Assembly: GCA_038213375.1 (NCBI GenBank)
Contig: JBBQTB010000025.1
Coordinates: forward strand, 1-64,000
Source: JAAUTT01 sp038213375
Lineage (GTDB): Bacteria > Bacteroidota > Bacteroidia > Bacteroidales > JAAUTT01
Length of the DNA: 64,000 nucleotides
Direction of reading: 5' to 3'
Shown: positions 26,190 to 36,600 of the stretch, one piece after another
How the letters are laid out: every line of letters starts with the position of its first letter
How positions within the stretch are numbered: the stretch's first letter is position 1
The notes under the pieces: generated by a model
The model's database searches: none
What the model was told of the DNA's origin: nothing
The model's input: the letters and a program-made list of their open reading frames with translations, nothing else
Program-made: the position numbers and the translations under genes

Positions 26190-28019
26190 TTAAACAGTTT
26201 CGGTTTGCAAAGGCAATGAAAAAAAGAAGATACTTCCTTTCTCTTGTTCCGTTTCGAACCATATTTTTCCTCCACTTTTATCCACAAAATCATGGCAAAG
26301 AATGAGCCCCAGACTGGTGCTTGCTTCCAGCATAGTTCCTTTTTCTCCAACATTTTCGGTAAGGCTGAATATCTTGGCCTGATGTTCGGGTAAAATACCG
26401 GTTCCGGAATCTTTAACTGAAATCACTAAAAAATTGTCCACAATATATCCCCCAATGATCACTGGATTATTCGGATAGCTAAATTTTATTGCGTTGGTTA
26501 CCAAATTTCTCAACACAATTTTGAGCATCTCAGCATCGCAAATCAATTGAACATGCAGGGTAAATTCGCTTTTCAATTCGATTTGTTTCAACGAAGCAAT
26601 AGAATCCAGCTGTCTGATGGTTTCGTCAATAAGAAGAGATATCTCCGTTTGAGTTTTTTCAGGTAGGTTACCCTTCATTTGAATTCTCGACCATTGTAAC
26701 AGGTTATTAAGCAAATCAGAGGTGTCGTTTACTTCTTCACGGATACTATTGATGAAATCATTAATTTTATCAGGGCTTAGGTTATAATCATTCATCAGAG
26801 TCAACATGTTTTGAATGCCGATAACTGGACTTCTTAAGTCATGCGATATTACCGAAAACAGTTTGTCCTTTACCTTATGAAGGTATTCCATGTCCTTATT
26901 CTTGTCAAGTATTTCAAGTTTTTGTTTTTCGAGAAGAAGGTTCATAAACTGAGTTTTCCGGTGTTGCCGAAGATTCATTAGAACAACGATGATGATAAAA
27001 ATCAATAAGCCACTCAATGACAATATAATCATAAATTGTCTTTGAATAAGGGCCTTCTGCCGTTGTTCCTCTTTAACAAGCAGTACTTTTTCTTTCTGAA
27101 TATTTTCCGATTCATTCCAAATCCTAACATCAAGCATCTGTTTTTTTTGTTGTTTGTCATGATACTCCCGATCTAATGTTATATAGGTTTGATAATTTTT
27201 TAAAGCGTTTTTAAAATCATGCCTGATTGAGTCAATTTTTGAAAAACCGAGGTAGTTCAATGGAATTATTTCTGGAAAAGTAAGACGTTCAGCTATTTCC
27301 TTGCTCTTACTCAAATATATTTCGGCTTTTTTACTATCGCCAAAAGTGCAATAGATCATTCCGATTTCGTTATTGCAACTAGCCTGATCAAAATAATTGA
27401 TTCCTTTTAATTCGTAATAATTCAGAGATTCAAGAAGATAAGGTAATGCTGCTGAATATTGGTTTAGTTCTTTCAATGTTGACCCATAATAATTTTTTAT
27501 AGCGATTTTTTTGCCTTGGTCATTTTTTTTCTTTACCAGATATAATGTCTTTTCAAAGTATTTTAATGCCCTTTCAAAATTTTTCTGACTTCTATAAGTA
27601 AAAGCAAGGTTAAGATAAGCCTCAATTTTTAAGTCGGTATTATTCATTTTTCTGACCAGAGCTTCAATTTTAAGGCTATATTCCAACTCTTTATCATAAT
27701 CTTCAAATACTTCAAAAATGAGCCTGATATTTCCATAGATGAAACACAACTGAGAGGTATCGGCAAGTTCCTGATAAAGAGGTATAGCTTTAAGATAATT
27801 TTCGTATGCTTCACGGTATTGTTCAGCCTTGAAATATGCTATTCCGAAAAGTTTATATGATTCGGCCAATTTCTTTTGCCTCATTTTGAGGGCATCATCT
27901 TGCTGATGATTTTTTAGAACGGTTAGTAAACTATCCGTTTTATTGGCCCAAATGGGATTAACTAAAATGACACATAAAACAATTAAAACTTTTCTAAACC
28001 ACTGATCTTTAAATTTCAT
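26190..28019 (-). CDS. TPR-containing sensor histidine kinase (orphan)
   Basis: A 609-residue protein. A signal-like hydrophobic segment (residues 10-25) is followed by tetratricopeptide-type helical repeats (about 45-290, for example EAYENYLKAIPLYQ and ALKYFEKTLYLVKKK). A coiled stretch comes next, then one membrane helix (about 328-350), and then the kinase. The phospho-acceptor is His393 in SVISHDLRSP. The ATPase domain shows the N box RNLVTNAIKFS, the G1 box VKDSGTGI and a degenerate G2 box (STSLGLIL). This is the common Bacteroidota layout with a periplasmic TPR sensor and a cytoplasmic HATPase_c domain. No response regulator is adjacent, so its partner must be encoded elsewhere. The input signal is unknown. 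Confidence 0.88.
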   Translation of the reverse strand: MKFKDQWFRKVLIVLCVILVNPIWANKTDSLLTVLKNHQQDDALKMRQKKLAESYKLFGIAYFKAEQYREAYENYLKAIPLYQELADTSQLCFIYGNIRLIFEVFEDYDKELEYSLKIEALVRKMNNTDLKIEAYLNLAFTYRSQKNFERALKYFEKTLYLVKKKNDQGKKIAIKNYYGSTLKELNQYSAALPYLLESLNYYELKGINYFDQASCNNEIGMIYCTFGDSKKAEIYLSKSKEIAERLTFPEIIPLNYLGFSKIDSIRHDFKNALKNYQTYITLDREYHDKQQKKQMLDVRIWNESENIQKEKVLLVKEEQRQKALIQRQFMIILSLSGLLIFIIIVVLMNLRQHRKTQFMNLLLEKQKLEILDKNKDMEYLHKVKDKLFSVISHDLRSPVIGIQNMLTLMNDYNLSPDKINDFINSIREEVNDTSDLLNNLLQWSRIQMKGNLPEKTQTEISLLIDETIRQLDSIASLKQIELKSEFTLHVQLICDAEMLKIVLRNLVTNAIKFSYPNNPVIIGGYIVDNFLVISVKDSGTGILPEHQAKIFSLTENVGEKGTMLEASTSLGLILCHDFVDKSGGKIWFETEQEKGSIFFFSLPLQTETV

Positions 28020-28319
28020 TACTTTAGTAAGATGATTAACTCTATTTTGACAGTCTAATTTTTATTATCGGGTTTTCAGCTTTTCACCTCTGTCCCTGAA
28101 GGGGAAAAGCTGAAAAGAAACCTGTTCCCTTTAGGAATTCAGGGTAAAAACAGTTTGATTTTTCTAAAGTGTCATAGTAGAATTAAGGTTCAAGCTATAT
28201 ATAAATATAGCATTTTTTTATGAGAAATTACTTTTTATGAAACTTTATATCAGGGTAATCACAATCAAAAATTTAGAACACATGATTAGTTTGAGTTATT
28301 GAGAAAAATTAAATATCAC
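28020..28319. other. Intergenic gap with a strong hairpin
   Basis: These 300 bases lie between two minus-strand genes. They contain one strong inverted repeat (28073-28116, listed separately). The rest is AT-rich without recognisable features. The kinase promoter is probably here, but I cannot place it. Confidence 0.5.
28073..28116. repeat. 16-bp inverted repeat (hairpin)
   Basis: The arms ttttcagcttttcacc (28073-28088) and ggggaaaagctgaaaa (28101-28116) pair with a single mismatch around a 12-base loop. It lies about 50 bases upstream of the kinase start and over 200 bases beyond the upstream gene. A second, smaller ccctttaggaattcaggg pairing follows at once. It could be a terminator-like barrier or a palindromic intergenic repeat. 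Confidence 0.6.
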
Positions 28320-29003
28320 TTACCGCCCAAGCTCATTGCACTTATTTACCAGAATTATCAGCTCATTCGTATTTTTTATATCAAGATTGTTTAACTCGAT
28401 GAACTGTTTTAGTTCTTTGGATTTTTCTGGAAAAATTTTCATAAACTGGCGGTCGTTGTTTGCCTTGTAAAATATGTTGTTTCTTCTGATCCAGAATTGT
28501 GTAGCTTTAGTTATGTGATAGTCGCTTGGAAGCTTTAATTTAAGGGCACCTCCTGAACCGTTTATGGATGACATTGACGTTGTTGCGGAAGTTTCGGATG
28601 TTCCTCCATAACCTACAGGGCTTCCGCCTGCTAACAAGTTGCATTTATGTTGAACAAAAAGTGATACAGGAGCATTTATCACTATTTCATATAAAACCTT
28701 TTCATGAGGAACAAATTTTCGATTTTCGATATATATAGTATCAATGGTCTCCAGTTTATCCAGAGCAAATTTGTTTTCGTCTTTTTCAAAAATCATTTCC
28801 TCTGTAAGCATATTATAATCCATCATGGCTATTTGGGAAGATCCATTTTTCATTTTGACTGAACCCTTCACAAATTTTGGGAAAACATAATGGCTAACAA
28901 TCGGTTCTGTTTCACTCTGTGCCTGCATCATCGATTCTGTAAAACAGGTAGCTAAAAATAAGAAAGCAATCAATAACAATGTTTTGGAAGTTGGGTTTTT
29001 CAT
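28320..29003 (-). CDS. Secreted protein of unknown function
   Basis: I do not recognise this 227-residue protein. It starts with a clear signal peptide (KTLLLIAFLFLATCFTESMMQAQ) and is therefore exported to the periplasm or beyond. The middle is beta-rich (GSVKMKNGSSQIAMMDYNMLTEEMIF), followed by a serine/threonine/glycine-rich stretch (GGTSETSATTSMSSINGSGG) and a charged helical C-terminus. The pattern 'KGSVKMKNG...MDYN..TEEM.F' resembles the plasma-membrane or cell-surface anti-aggregation style proteins of Bacteroidota only in outline, so no function is offered. It is transcribed in the same direction as the histidine kinase, 300 bases upstream of it, and could be functionally linked or not. 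Confidence 0.65.
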   Translation of the reverse strand: MKNPTSKTLLLIAFLFLATCFTESMMQAQSETEPIVSHYVFPKFVKGSVKMKNGSSQIAMMDYNMLTEEMIFEKDENKFALDKLETIDTIYIENRKFVPHEKVLYEIVINAPVSLFVQHKCNLLAGGSPVGYGGTSETSATTSMSSINGSGGALKLKLPSDYHITKATQFWIRRNNIFYKANNDRQFMKIFPEKSKELKQFIELNNLDIKNTNELIILVNKCNELGR

Positions 29004-29191
29004 TATTTCTAATATTATGTTAACGCAATTTACTAATATTTTTGAATGAGAATCATCAGTGAAATAGAATCAAAATAAGGTAAGCATTGAAACTACATAA
29101 TATATTTACTTTTACATTACTTACAAAAATGTTATGACAATAATAATTATCAATGGATAGAATATGATAACATTCATAGTGTTCAGTTCAG

Positions 29192-29219
29192 AAGTCCATC
29201 CCTGATTGAGGATGGACTT
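29192..29219. repeat. 10-bp perfect hairpin between minus-strand genes
   Basis: The arms aagtccatcc (29192-29201) and ggatggactt (29210-29219) flank an 8-base loop about 40 bases downstream of the NagB/PIG-L gene end. No U-tract follows on the minus strand, so it may stabilise the transcript or act as a weak terminator. Confidence 0.5.
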
Positions 29220-29257
29220 AAAATGGGTAACGAAAGTTTTATAACCATATTCTTGGG

Positions 29258-31600
29258 CTATAAAACCATTCCTTCCATTGATTTTTCAAGGTCGCGGGCT
29301 TCCTTTAGAAATTCTTCCACACCCATTTCTTTATGAAATAATAAACCATGGCATGCTCTTATTTTTGATATGGAACTTGTATAAAAATAATCTTTTCCAA
29401 GAAGTAACTGAATCATATTGAGCTGATCCACCCAAATTCGTTGAGCAAGGGCGCTAAATTTTCCGTCCAATTCATAACTGGGAAACGATGCATTTACCTG
29501 GCTTAGGTAACAATCGGTAAAAGACTTATCAAGCACGTCCAGCGAATTCAAACTTATTGGTGTAATTACATTTACATCAGCAGGATGAAATTTATACCAT
29601 ACATTACGATAACCCAAAATTCGCAAATTTGATAAATCTTCCTCCTTGCTCCAAAGTCGAACAGCATTAGCTATGGCCTGTAAAACTTTATAATGGGTGT
29701 CGGGTCCGCTTCCTTCGGGGTCAAATGCCAGACTAATTACGGTTGGTTTAATTTCTTTTAATTGTTTGAGAATAGGAGCTACATCTCTTTCGTTATTAGG
29801 TTGTTCTGTGAAAATATCGCCCGTATAAAATCCTAAACGTAAATGATGTACATTTTTTACTTGCACTCCAAAATGCGCCCATACCAATTCTTCTTCAAAC
29901 TCTCGAACCATCCCTTTCAATTTCTGAATATCAGGTGGATTCTTTTGTCCATCGTAGCTTGATCGCAATGTTGAGAGAATATTGTTAATGGAGTCGAGCA
30001 ACTCATCTTTGCTTTTGACGTTCCAAATATCAACAATGGCTCTCACTAAACGATGGGAGAGGCCTCGTTTACGTTCCTGAGGTTCTCCCGAAGCAACCTT
30101 GGTAAGAAAATGATAAACATCTTTGTCCCATTTAAATTTATAACCACTTTCGAAAAAATCGGGGAAATTGGTCATCTGTATTTGTCCTTCCTCAAAATGA
30201 CGCTTTGTGTCAAGCAACGACTCGTAAATAAATTGGTTGGTAACTGCAGTAAACCCTGATGTAAGCACTGAAAAATGAGACTGATTGTCTTCCGGACGAA
30301 GCTGCGTTGTTATGGCTGGCATCAGTCCAAGCATAATGTCATCGTGATGTGGGCCCGTATGATAATATGTTTGTCCGGTTTCAATGGTTAAGCCATGATC
30401 CATTTTAACTTTTATTGAATCGATTACCTGTTGAACAGTATCGTTATTTAAATTTGGTATTAACCGGCAGAATGGGTCTGCTCTCAAATCTTCCAATTGG
30501 AGATGGTGACCGTATTTGTTACTTTTTTTGCAAAGGTCGATTATCGCACGTTCCGTTTTATCTTGCGTCCATTCACCTGTTTTGTAAAAACTTTCCACAC
30601 TATCATTTAATAGCGAAGCGGCGCCACGCGTGATATAAAATCGACTATTTGTCAATCGCTGCAGCACCGTGGCCGGATAAAGTACAGAGGGTTCGTTTTC
30701 CAGCGCATTTTTTATTACTTCTGCTTTGGCCTCTCCGGCAGCAAAGATAATGGCTACAGCATTTTTATTATAGGTAATGGTTTCCAATCCAATGGTAATA
30801 ACCAATCGGTGACGCGAAATCTCTATCCCTCCCAGATCTCCGGCGGCAACGGCCTGTGTTTCGAAATTAGTGGCGGTAAGGCGTGACGTTGAGTAATGAT
30901 CAGACCCCCTGGTATTAAAGGCGATATGTCCATCAGGGCCAATACCTCCAAGAAAAAATCCAATACCTCCAATCTTTCTGATGTTACTTTCGTATTCTTT
31001 GCACCAATCATCAATAAGGAAAATTGATTTTTGTTGCTCCTGTTCCTTTTTGGTCTTAGCTTCGCGGTAGCGCAATGATAAATCAACCTGACTGTCTGGA
31101 AAAACTTCCGAAAAATGTTTTCCTTCGGACAGAGGGATGGTATCACAATTAATTAATAACGCGAGTTTTGGGTCTAATCCGAAACCTTTGATGTAATACT
31201 CATTAACATAATGATAAAAACTATTGTGCTGCTGCGAATTAACAGGATAAAACTCATCGATCTGAACAAACTTCAACCTGCCCAATGATGGCTTATTATC
31301 TGCAAAAAGTCCATATTCTTCTCTGGTCTTTTTCCCTTTGGCAGTTGTCCAGTTTTCGAGAAGATATTTTGTCCACCAAATAAAATACTCGGGCGTTTTT
31401 CCGGTTGGAAGACTGATCACTCCTTCCGGATTTTCAGATACCCACTCAAGAAAACGCAATGCGGTAAAGAAACCAAGTTTTGGAAAGTTATCGACTGTAA
31501 TATAAGGCGTTTTGGTGGAAATACTTTTTATTCCATTCAGTTCAAAAAACTTTTTTTCAACGCTACTCAAATTTAAACTATCAACTTTATAAGGTTTCAT
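29258..31600 (-). CDS. nagB: NagB-like glucosamine-6-phosphate deaminase fused to a PIG-L-type deacetylase
   Basis: A 780-residue fusion. The N-terminal half is a sugar-phosphate isomerase of the glucosamine-6-phosphate deaminase type: SLPTGKTP (63-70), QIDEFYP with the catalytic-region Asp/Glu (114-119), and GIGPDGHIAFN (219-229). The C-terminal half (about 390-780) resembles PIG-L/LmbE deacetylases, with PHHDDI (417-422) in place of the usual metal-binding PHPDDE. The expected chemistry is removal of an acetyl group from an amino sugar and deamination of glucosamine 6-phosphate to fructose 6-phosphate plus ammonia. Fusions of this size are common in Bacteroidota. Its place downstream of MurQ and the kinase on the same strand puts it at the end of cell-wall sugar catabolism. 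The final E of the PIG-L motif is Ile, so deacetylase activity is uncertain. Confidence 0.88.
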   Translation of the reverse strand: MKPYKVDSLNLSSVEKKFFELNGIKSISTKTPYITVDNFPKLGFFTALRFLEWVSENPEGVISLPTGKTPEYFIWWTKYLLENWTTAKGKKTREEYGLFADNKPSLGRLKFVQIDEFYPVNSQQHNSFYHYVNEYYIKGFGLDPKLALLINCDTIPLSEGKHFSEVFPDSQVDLSLRYREAKTKKEQEQQKSIFLIDDWCKEYESNIRKIGGIGFFLGGIGPDGHIAFNTRGSDHYSTSRLTATNFETQAVAAGDLGGIEISRHRLVITIGLETITYNKNAVAIIFAAGEAKAEVIKNALENEPSVLYPATVLQRLTNSRFYITRGAASLLNDSVESFYKTGEWTQDKTERAIIDLCKKSNKYGHHLQLEDLRADPFCRLIPNLNNDTVQQVIDSIKVKMDHGLTIETGQTYYHTGPHHDDIMLGLMPAITTQLRPEDNQSHFSVLTSGFTAVTNQFIYESLLDTKRHFEEGQIQMTNFPDFFESGYKFKWDKDVYHFLTKVASGEPQERKRGLSHRLVRAIVDIWNVKSKDELLDSINNILSTLRSSYDGQKNPPDIQKLKGMVREFEEELVWAHFGVQVKNVHHLRLGFYTGDIFTEQPNNERDVAPILKQLKEIKPTVISLAFDPEGSGPDTHYKVLQAIANAVRLWSKEEDLSNLRILGYRNVWYKFHPADVNVITPISLNSLDVLDKSFTDCYLSQVNASFPSYELDGKFSALAQRIWVDQLNMIQLLLGKDYFYTSSISKIRACHGLLFHKEMGVEEFLKEARDLEKSMEGMVL

Positions 31601-31775
31601 TTTGTAATAATATTAAAGAAACAAGTATTAACTTAATATAAATATTTTTGAGTCTCATAATTCAATGGTTGTTAATATTATTGCTTATTTTGAGAACCTC
31701 ATCCTTAAATGTAGTAAATATTTTTTTAATTATTGTAGAAATATTAAAAACCTTCACTAAACGTTCCTTTAAGTT

Positions 31776-32603
31776 TTATTTTTTATAATTTTCAATTGCT
31801 TTTTTAACCGAGCCATGAAAAAGAAGTAGTTTTTTTGCTTCCTCAGCAGGAATATTCAATTCATCAAGTATCATTTGAGTACCTCGTTCGACCAGCTTTT
31901 TATTGGTAAGCTGCATGTTTATCATTTTGTTACCTTTCACTCTACCTAATTTAATCATAATGGTGGTAGTAATCATATTAAGAATCAGCTTTTGTGCTGT
32001 GCCGGCTTTTAACCGAGTACTTCCGGTAACAAATTCCGGTCCAACGATGGCTTCAATAGGGTATTCGGTAATTTCCGATATTTTACTGCCGGGATTGCAT
32101 GTGATGCATCCGGTTAAAATTCCATTTTCGCGTGCATTTTTTATACCACCATATACATAAGGCGTACCCCCGGAGGCAGCTATGCCTATAACAGTATCGT
32201 AAGTGGTAATATGGTATTTTTGAAGTTCTGCCCAAGCCTTATCAGGATCATCTTCGGCCGCCTCAACGGATTTTCTCAGGGCAGTATCTCCTCCTGCAAT
32301 TAGTCCGATGACGGTATTTTCGGTAACTCCAAATGTTGGCGGTATTTCGGATGCATCCAGCACTCCCAAGCGGCCACTGGTTCCAGCCCCTAGATAAAAT
32401 ATTCGCCCTCCCTTAATCATTCGTTCAACGATGCGCTCTACTAACATTTGAATTTGTGGGATTGCATTTCTAACTGCAAGGTGAACCGTTGAATCCTCAT
32501 TATTAATATTATTGAGTAATTCTAATACCGTCATTTTTTCAAGATTATCAAAATGCGATGAGGCTTCTGTAATGCTTATTTTTTGTTTGTTCAACTCTTT
32601 CAT
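31776..32603 (-). CDS. murQ: N-acetylmuramic acid 6-phosphate etherase MurQ
   Basis: MurQ splits the D-lactyl ether of MurNAc 6-phosphate to give GlcNAc 6-phosphate and lactate, the key step of cell-wall sugar recycling. The SIS-domain hallmarks are present: RIFYLGAGTSGRLGVLDASE, followed by IPPTFG, which contains the catalytic Glu region; GLIAGGDTALRKSVEAAED; GIAASGGTPYV; and GPEFVTGSTRLKAGTAQK. At 275 residues it is slightly shorter than the typical 300, with a compact C-terminal helical part. It lies between the kinase gene (118 bases upstream) and the NagB/PIG-L gene, so the three minus-strand genes form a pathway: phosphorylate, remove lactyl, deacetylate and deaminate. Confidence 0.95.
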   Translation of the reverse strand: MKELNKQKISITEASSHFDNLEKMTVLELLNNINNEDSTVHLAVRNAIPQIQMLVERIVERMIKGGRIFYLGAGTSGRLGVLDASEIPPTFGVTENTVIGLIAGGDTALRKSVEAAEDDPDKAWAELQKYHITTYDTVIGIAASGGTPYVYGGIKNARENGILTGCITCNPGSKISEITEYPIEAIVGPEFVTGSTRLKAGTAQKLILNMITTTIMIKLGRVKGNKMINMQLTNKKLVERGTQMILDELNIPAEEAKKLLLFHGSVKKAIENYKK

Positions 32604-32721
32604 TGAAGTTTAAATAAGTTAAATTGTTTTAAAACCCTATTCCTAAAAAATGGACAATAATCATATTATTATCTGTTTACGATTTTACAACTAGTATTAT
32701 TTCTATTGACCCCATTTATTA

Positions 32722-33561
32722 TCAGTTTTGTAAATGGTATTTTATCAAATCGGGTGAAGGAGTCATGGTTATGCGTCCTTCATTTAAATGATATGCTTTT
32801 AGAGACTTACTCAGTTGAGATTTAAAATAGTATGCAATGCTGCCGGTAAAATGTATTACTGCCGAGGATGATTGTTTATATTGCAGAATGTTACGGCAAA
32901 TAAATTCATTAAAGCTTTTTATTACAAGGTCTTCAATTTCGGCAATATGAATATTTTGAGACAAAAATTTTGTGTACTGAGCCAAGTAGCGGTTAGGAAA
33001 AGAATCATTATAAACCTTGTCCAAAATTTCTTCAGGTGAAACCCGATAGGTATCAAAAAATAGGTTAATAATGGGTTGTGGCAATTGATGTTTTAAAATA
33101 TCTGCAATTAATTTTTTTCCTAAGGCAGCTCCACTCCCTTCATCTCCTAACATATAACCTAAAGGCGGTACATGATGTATGATTTCCTTGCCATCGTAGT
33201 AACATGAATTTGAACCTGTTCCTAAAATGCAAGCTATACCGGGCATACTCTGACAAAGTGATCGGGTGGCTCCCAAAAGATCACTGCCTGCAAAGATATT
33301 ACCCGATGGAAAAACCTGACGAAGGGCGTTGATGACCAGATTGATTTTTTCAGGATTTGAACATCCTGCACCATAAAAATAAATATGGCCGGGATTAGGA
33401 ATAATATAAGAGGTTAGTTCAGATTGCAAGGTGTTTACAATATCGAGTGTATCCTGGTAAAAGGGATTTATACCCGATGTAATCAAGGATTTAAATGATT
33501 TATCTTTTTCAATCAGGCTCCATTCTGTTTTTGTAGATCCACTGTCAGCAATTAGAATCAT
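32722..33561 (-). CDS. BadF/BcrA-family amino-sugar kinase (MurK/GlcNAc kinase-like)
   Basis: A 279-residue ASKHA-fold kinase. The phosphate-1 motif is ILIADSGSTKTEWSLI (residues 2-17). GIACILGTGSNSCYYDG forms the phosphate-2 region, and GYMLGDEGSGAALGKKL is the signature of the BadF/N-acetylglucosamine kinase group. In Clostridium and Tannerella, relatives of this family (MurK) phosphorylate MurNAc and GlcNAc at position 6. The adjacent murQ makes that role the best inference here, because MurQ needs MurNAc 6-phosphate and no PTS is visible. Substrate preference between GlcNAc and MurNAc cannot be read from sequence. The gene starts the minus-strand operon and is divergent from the exported amidase with a 100-base shared promoter region. 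Confidence 0.82.
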   Translation of the reverse strand: MILIADSGSTKTEWSLIEKDKSFKSLITSGINPFYQDTLDIVNTLQSELTSYIIPNPGHIYFYGAGCSNPEKINLVINALRQVFPSGNIFAGSDLLGATRSLCQSMPGIACILGTGSNSCYYDGKEIIHHVPPLGYMLGDEGSGAALGKKLIADILKHQLPQPIINLFFDTYRVSPEEILDKVYNDSFPNRYLAQYTKFLSQNIHIAEIEDLVIKSFNEFICRNILQYKQSSSAVIHFTGSIAYYFKSQLSKSLKAYHLNEGRITMTPSPDLIKYHLQN

Positions 33562-33661
33562 GATGTAAAAATATACGTATTATAAAAAACTTATAAGATA
33601 ATGTACATCAAAAGTATATTTATTTTTACCCAACTTTGTAGTGTTTTAGAAAATAAGGTAA

Positions 33662-36600
33662 ATGGGAAAGCATGGGGATATTTTATCGGTAAAAATGTTG
33701 CTTTTGTTATTGTTTTTTTGTTCATATCAGCTTCAACCCATTGTTGGGCAGTCTACCAATGGGAATCGATTAGCTAAGAGAATAAAAAATAAGCTTGAGA
33801 GTTGGGATAATCCATACAAGAATTGGAATTATTTGGCCGATATAAAGGTAGATTCAATTGCAGTTAACAAAAGAGCAAAACTGGTTGAGTTATTCTTTAA
33901 TAAAGGACTCTCGTATTTTCCCGTTCGTGAAAGCGAATATAATGCATTTAATCAAGCAATTAAAAAAAGGTTTGGTTGCAGATTTCGAAAATATACCTTA
34001 TCGATTTTTACCGACAATCACCAATTTAGTGAATTAATTCCCAATGCTTTGAGAAATGAACTTCCATTGGATCAAAAAAGAATCAATTTGGCAGGTATCG
34101 AAAAGATACCTTTAGTTCGAAGGTCGGACAAGACGATACCTGCATTTGGATTATATAATAATAATATTGCTTTATGGGCCAGTCATGGTTACTATTACGA
34201 GTCAACGCTGGACAGGTGGGAATGTCAGCGAGCGCGATTATTCGGCACCGTTGAAGATGTATTAACGACTACATTCATTCTACCTTACCTTGTGCCCATG
34301 CTCGAAAACGCCGGAGCAAATGTTTTTCTACCACGCGAACGCGATATTCAAATTAATGAGGTTATTGTAGATAATGATAAGTCTACAGGACAATCGGAGT
34401 TCATTTTATCGCCACCTGTGGACTATGAAATAGTAAAAGGTGGTTTTCTCAAAAAAGACACCCTTTTCTCTAATGAAAATCCATTTATTAAGGGAACCTC
34501 CATTTCGTGCAGCGCATCCACAAACATTGGGAAGGTAGCAACCTTTGTGCCTGAATTACCCGAAAAAGGCAAATATGCAGTTTATGTTTCATACCTTCAG
34601 AATAATGAAAACAATACAGGAGTTAAATATTCGGTTAATCATTTGGGAGGAGAAAGCACATTTCTTATAAACCAACGAATTGGGGGGAGTACCTGGATTT
34701 ACCTGGGAACTTTTGATTTTGGGGCAGGAAAAAGCCCGAAACTGGGTTCTGTAATTATATTTTCTAACAAAAACCAAACAGGTCGTATTTCGATAGATGC
34801 TGTAAGGTTTGGTGGAGGAATGGGTAGCGTTGCACGAAGACCTTCTAACGAGGCCATACCCAATGTAAAATCAGTAAATTCTACCTCGGCTGGTAAGGTG
34901 GATGGCAAAAGGATAAATCCCGATCACTTCCGATGGAAGACGAGTGGGAAGCCCAGGTATATGGAAGGAGCGCGATATTTTCTACAGTATAGTGGAATGC
35001 CCGATTCTCTGGTATATAATCTTAATAAAAATAAAAATGACTATAATGACGATTACCAATCCCGCGGAGCATGGGTAAATTACCTCATTGGAGAATCGAA
35101 AAATGGAGAATCAAAACAAAAAAAAACAGGACTGAATATCCCTATCGATCTTTCGTTTGCATTTCACACCGATGCTGGGGTTACTGTAAATGATTCGGTG
35201 ATTGGAACATTAGGAATTTACAGTTCTGTTACAGAGAATGGTTTTTTTCCTAATGGACAATCGAAACTAGCAAGCCGGGACTTTACCGATATTGTTCAAT
35301 CGCAAGTGGTAGATGACATTAGGGCATTGTATAACCCCAAATGGACCAGACGAGCCATGTGGGACCGGAAATATTCAGAGGCTGTAAAGCCCAATGCCCC
35401 CTCGTTGCTTTTGGAGTTACTATCACACCAGAATCTGGCTGATTTGCAATTCGGCCTGGATCCTCAGTTCCGGTTTGCGATTTGCAGATCCATCTATAAA
35501 GGGATGTTAAAATTTCAGTCTTTTCAGGAAGGCAGGGCTTATGTGGTTCAACCAATGCCAGTCACTGATTTTTCAATAATAAATTTGCAGGGAAAAATTG
35601 TTTCCTTAAGCTGGAAGCCTGTTTTGGATCCTCTTGAAATAACCGCCAGACCAAGCAGGTATAAGGTATATAAACGAACCAGCGAAGGAGGTTTTGATAA
35701 TGGTATGATGGTAGATGATACCTCCTTAACAATTGACCTTGAAGAGTACGATAAAATATATAGTTTTAAGGTTACGGCCATTAACGATGGTGGCGAGAGC
35801 TTTCCAAGTGAGATTTTATCGGTAGGTATAAAAAGTGAGAGCTCATTGATGGTATTGGTGGTTAACGGTTTTGATCGGATAAGCGCTCCATCGTTTTTTG
35901 ATTCCGGGAAAATGGCAGGCATATCCTGGTGGGATGACGCAGGAGTTCCCGATCACTGCGAAATCGGTTTCACCGGAGCGCAATACGATTATAACAGAAA
36001 ATCGGAATGGCTTGATGATGATAGTCCCGGTTGGGGTGCGTCATATGGAAATATGGAAGGGAAAATTATTTCCGGAAATAGTTTCGACTATCCCTATATC
36101 CATGGTGAAGCCATCATGGTTGGCGGTTACTCATTTGTTTCTACAAGTAAAAAAGCCTTTAGCAATCCCGCGTTTAAAACTTCTCCCTATCAAATGACAG
36201 ACATAATTTTGGGTGAGGAAAAATCGACACCAACTCATATGGACAAGGGAAAATATAACTTTACGATTTACACAGCGGAATTTCAAAATAAAATAAAAGA
36301 GATTACTAACCATGGAGGAAGTATATTTATGTCAGGCGCTTATGTAGGTACCGATCTGATTCTTACCAGAGACTCGTTAACAATAAAATTTGCGGAGGAT
36401 TTTTTTCATTTCTCGTGGCGCACAGCACATGCCGTTAAAGAAGGGAAAGTTCAATCGACCGATTATGCAAAGGATTGGTTTCATGGAAACTGGAATTTTA
36501 ATACCGGTTATCATCCCGGAATATATACTGTCGAATCACCTGATGCCATCGAACCATATGGTAAAAGTGCAATTTCTGCCTTCCGGTATACAGAAAACAA

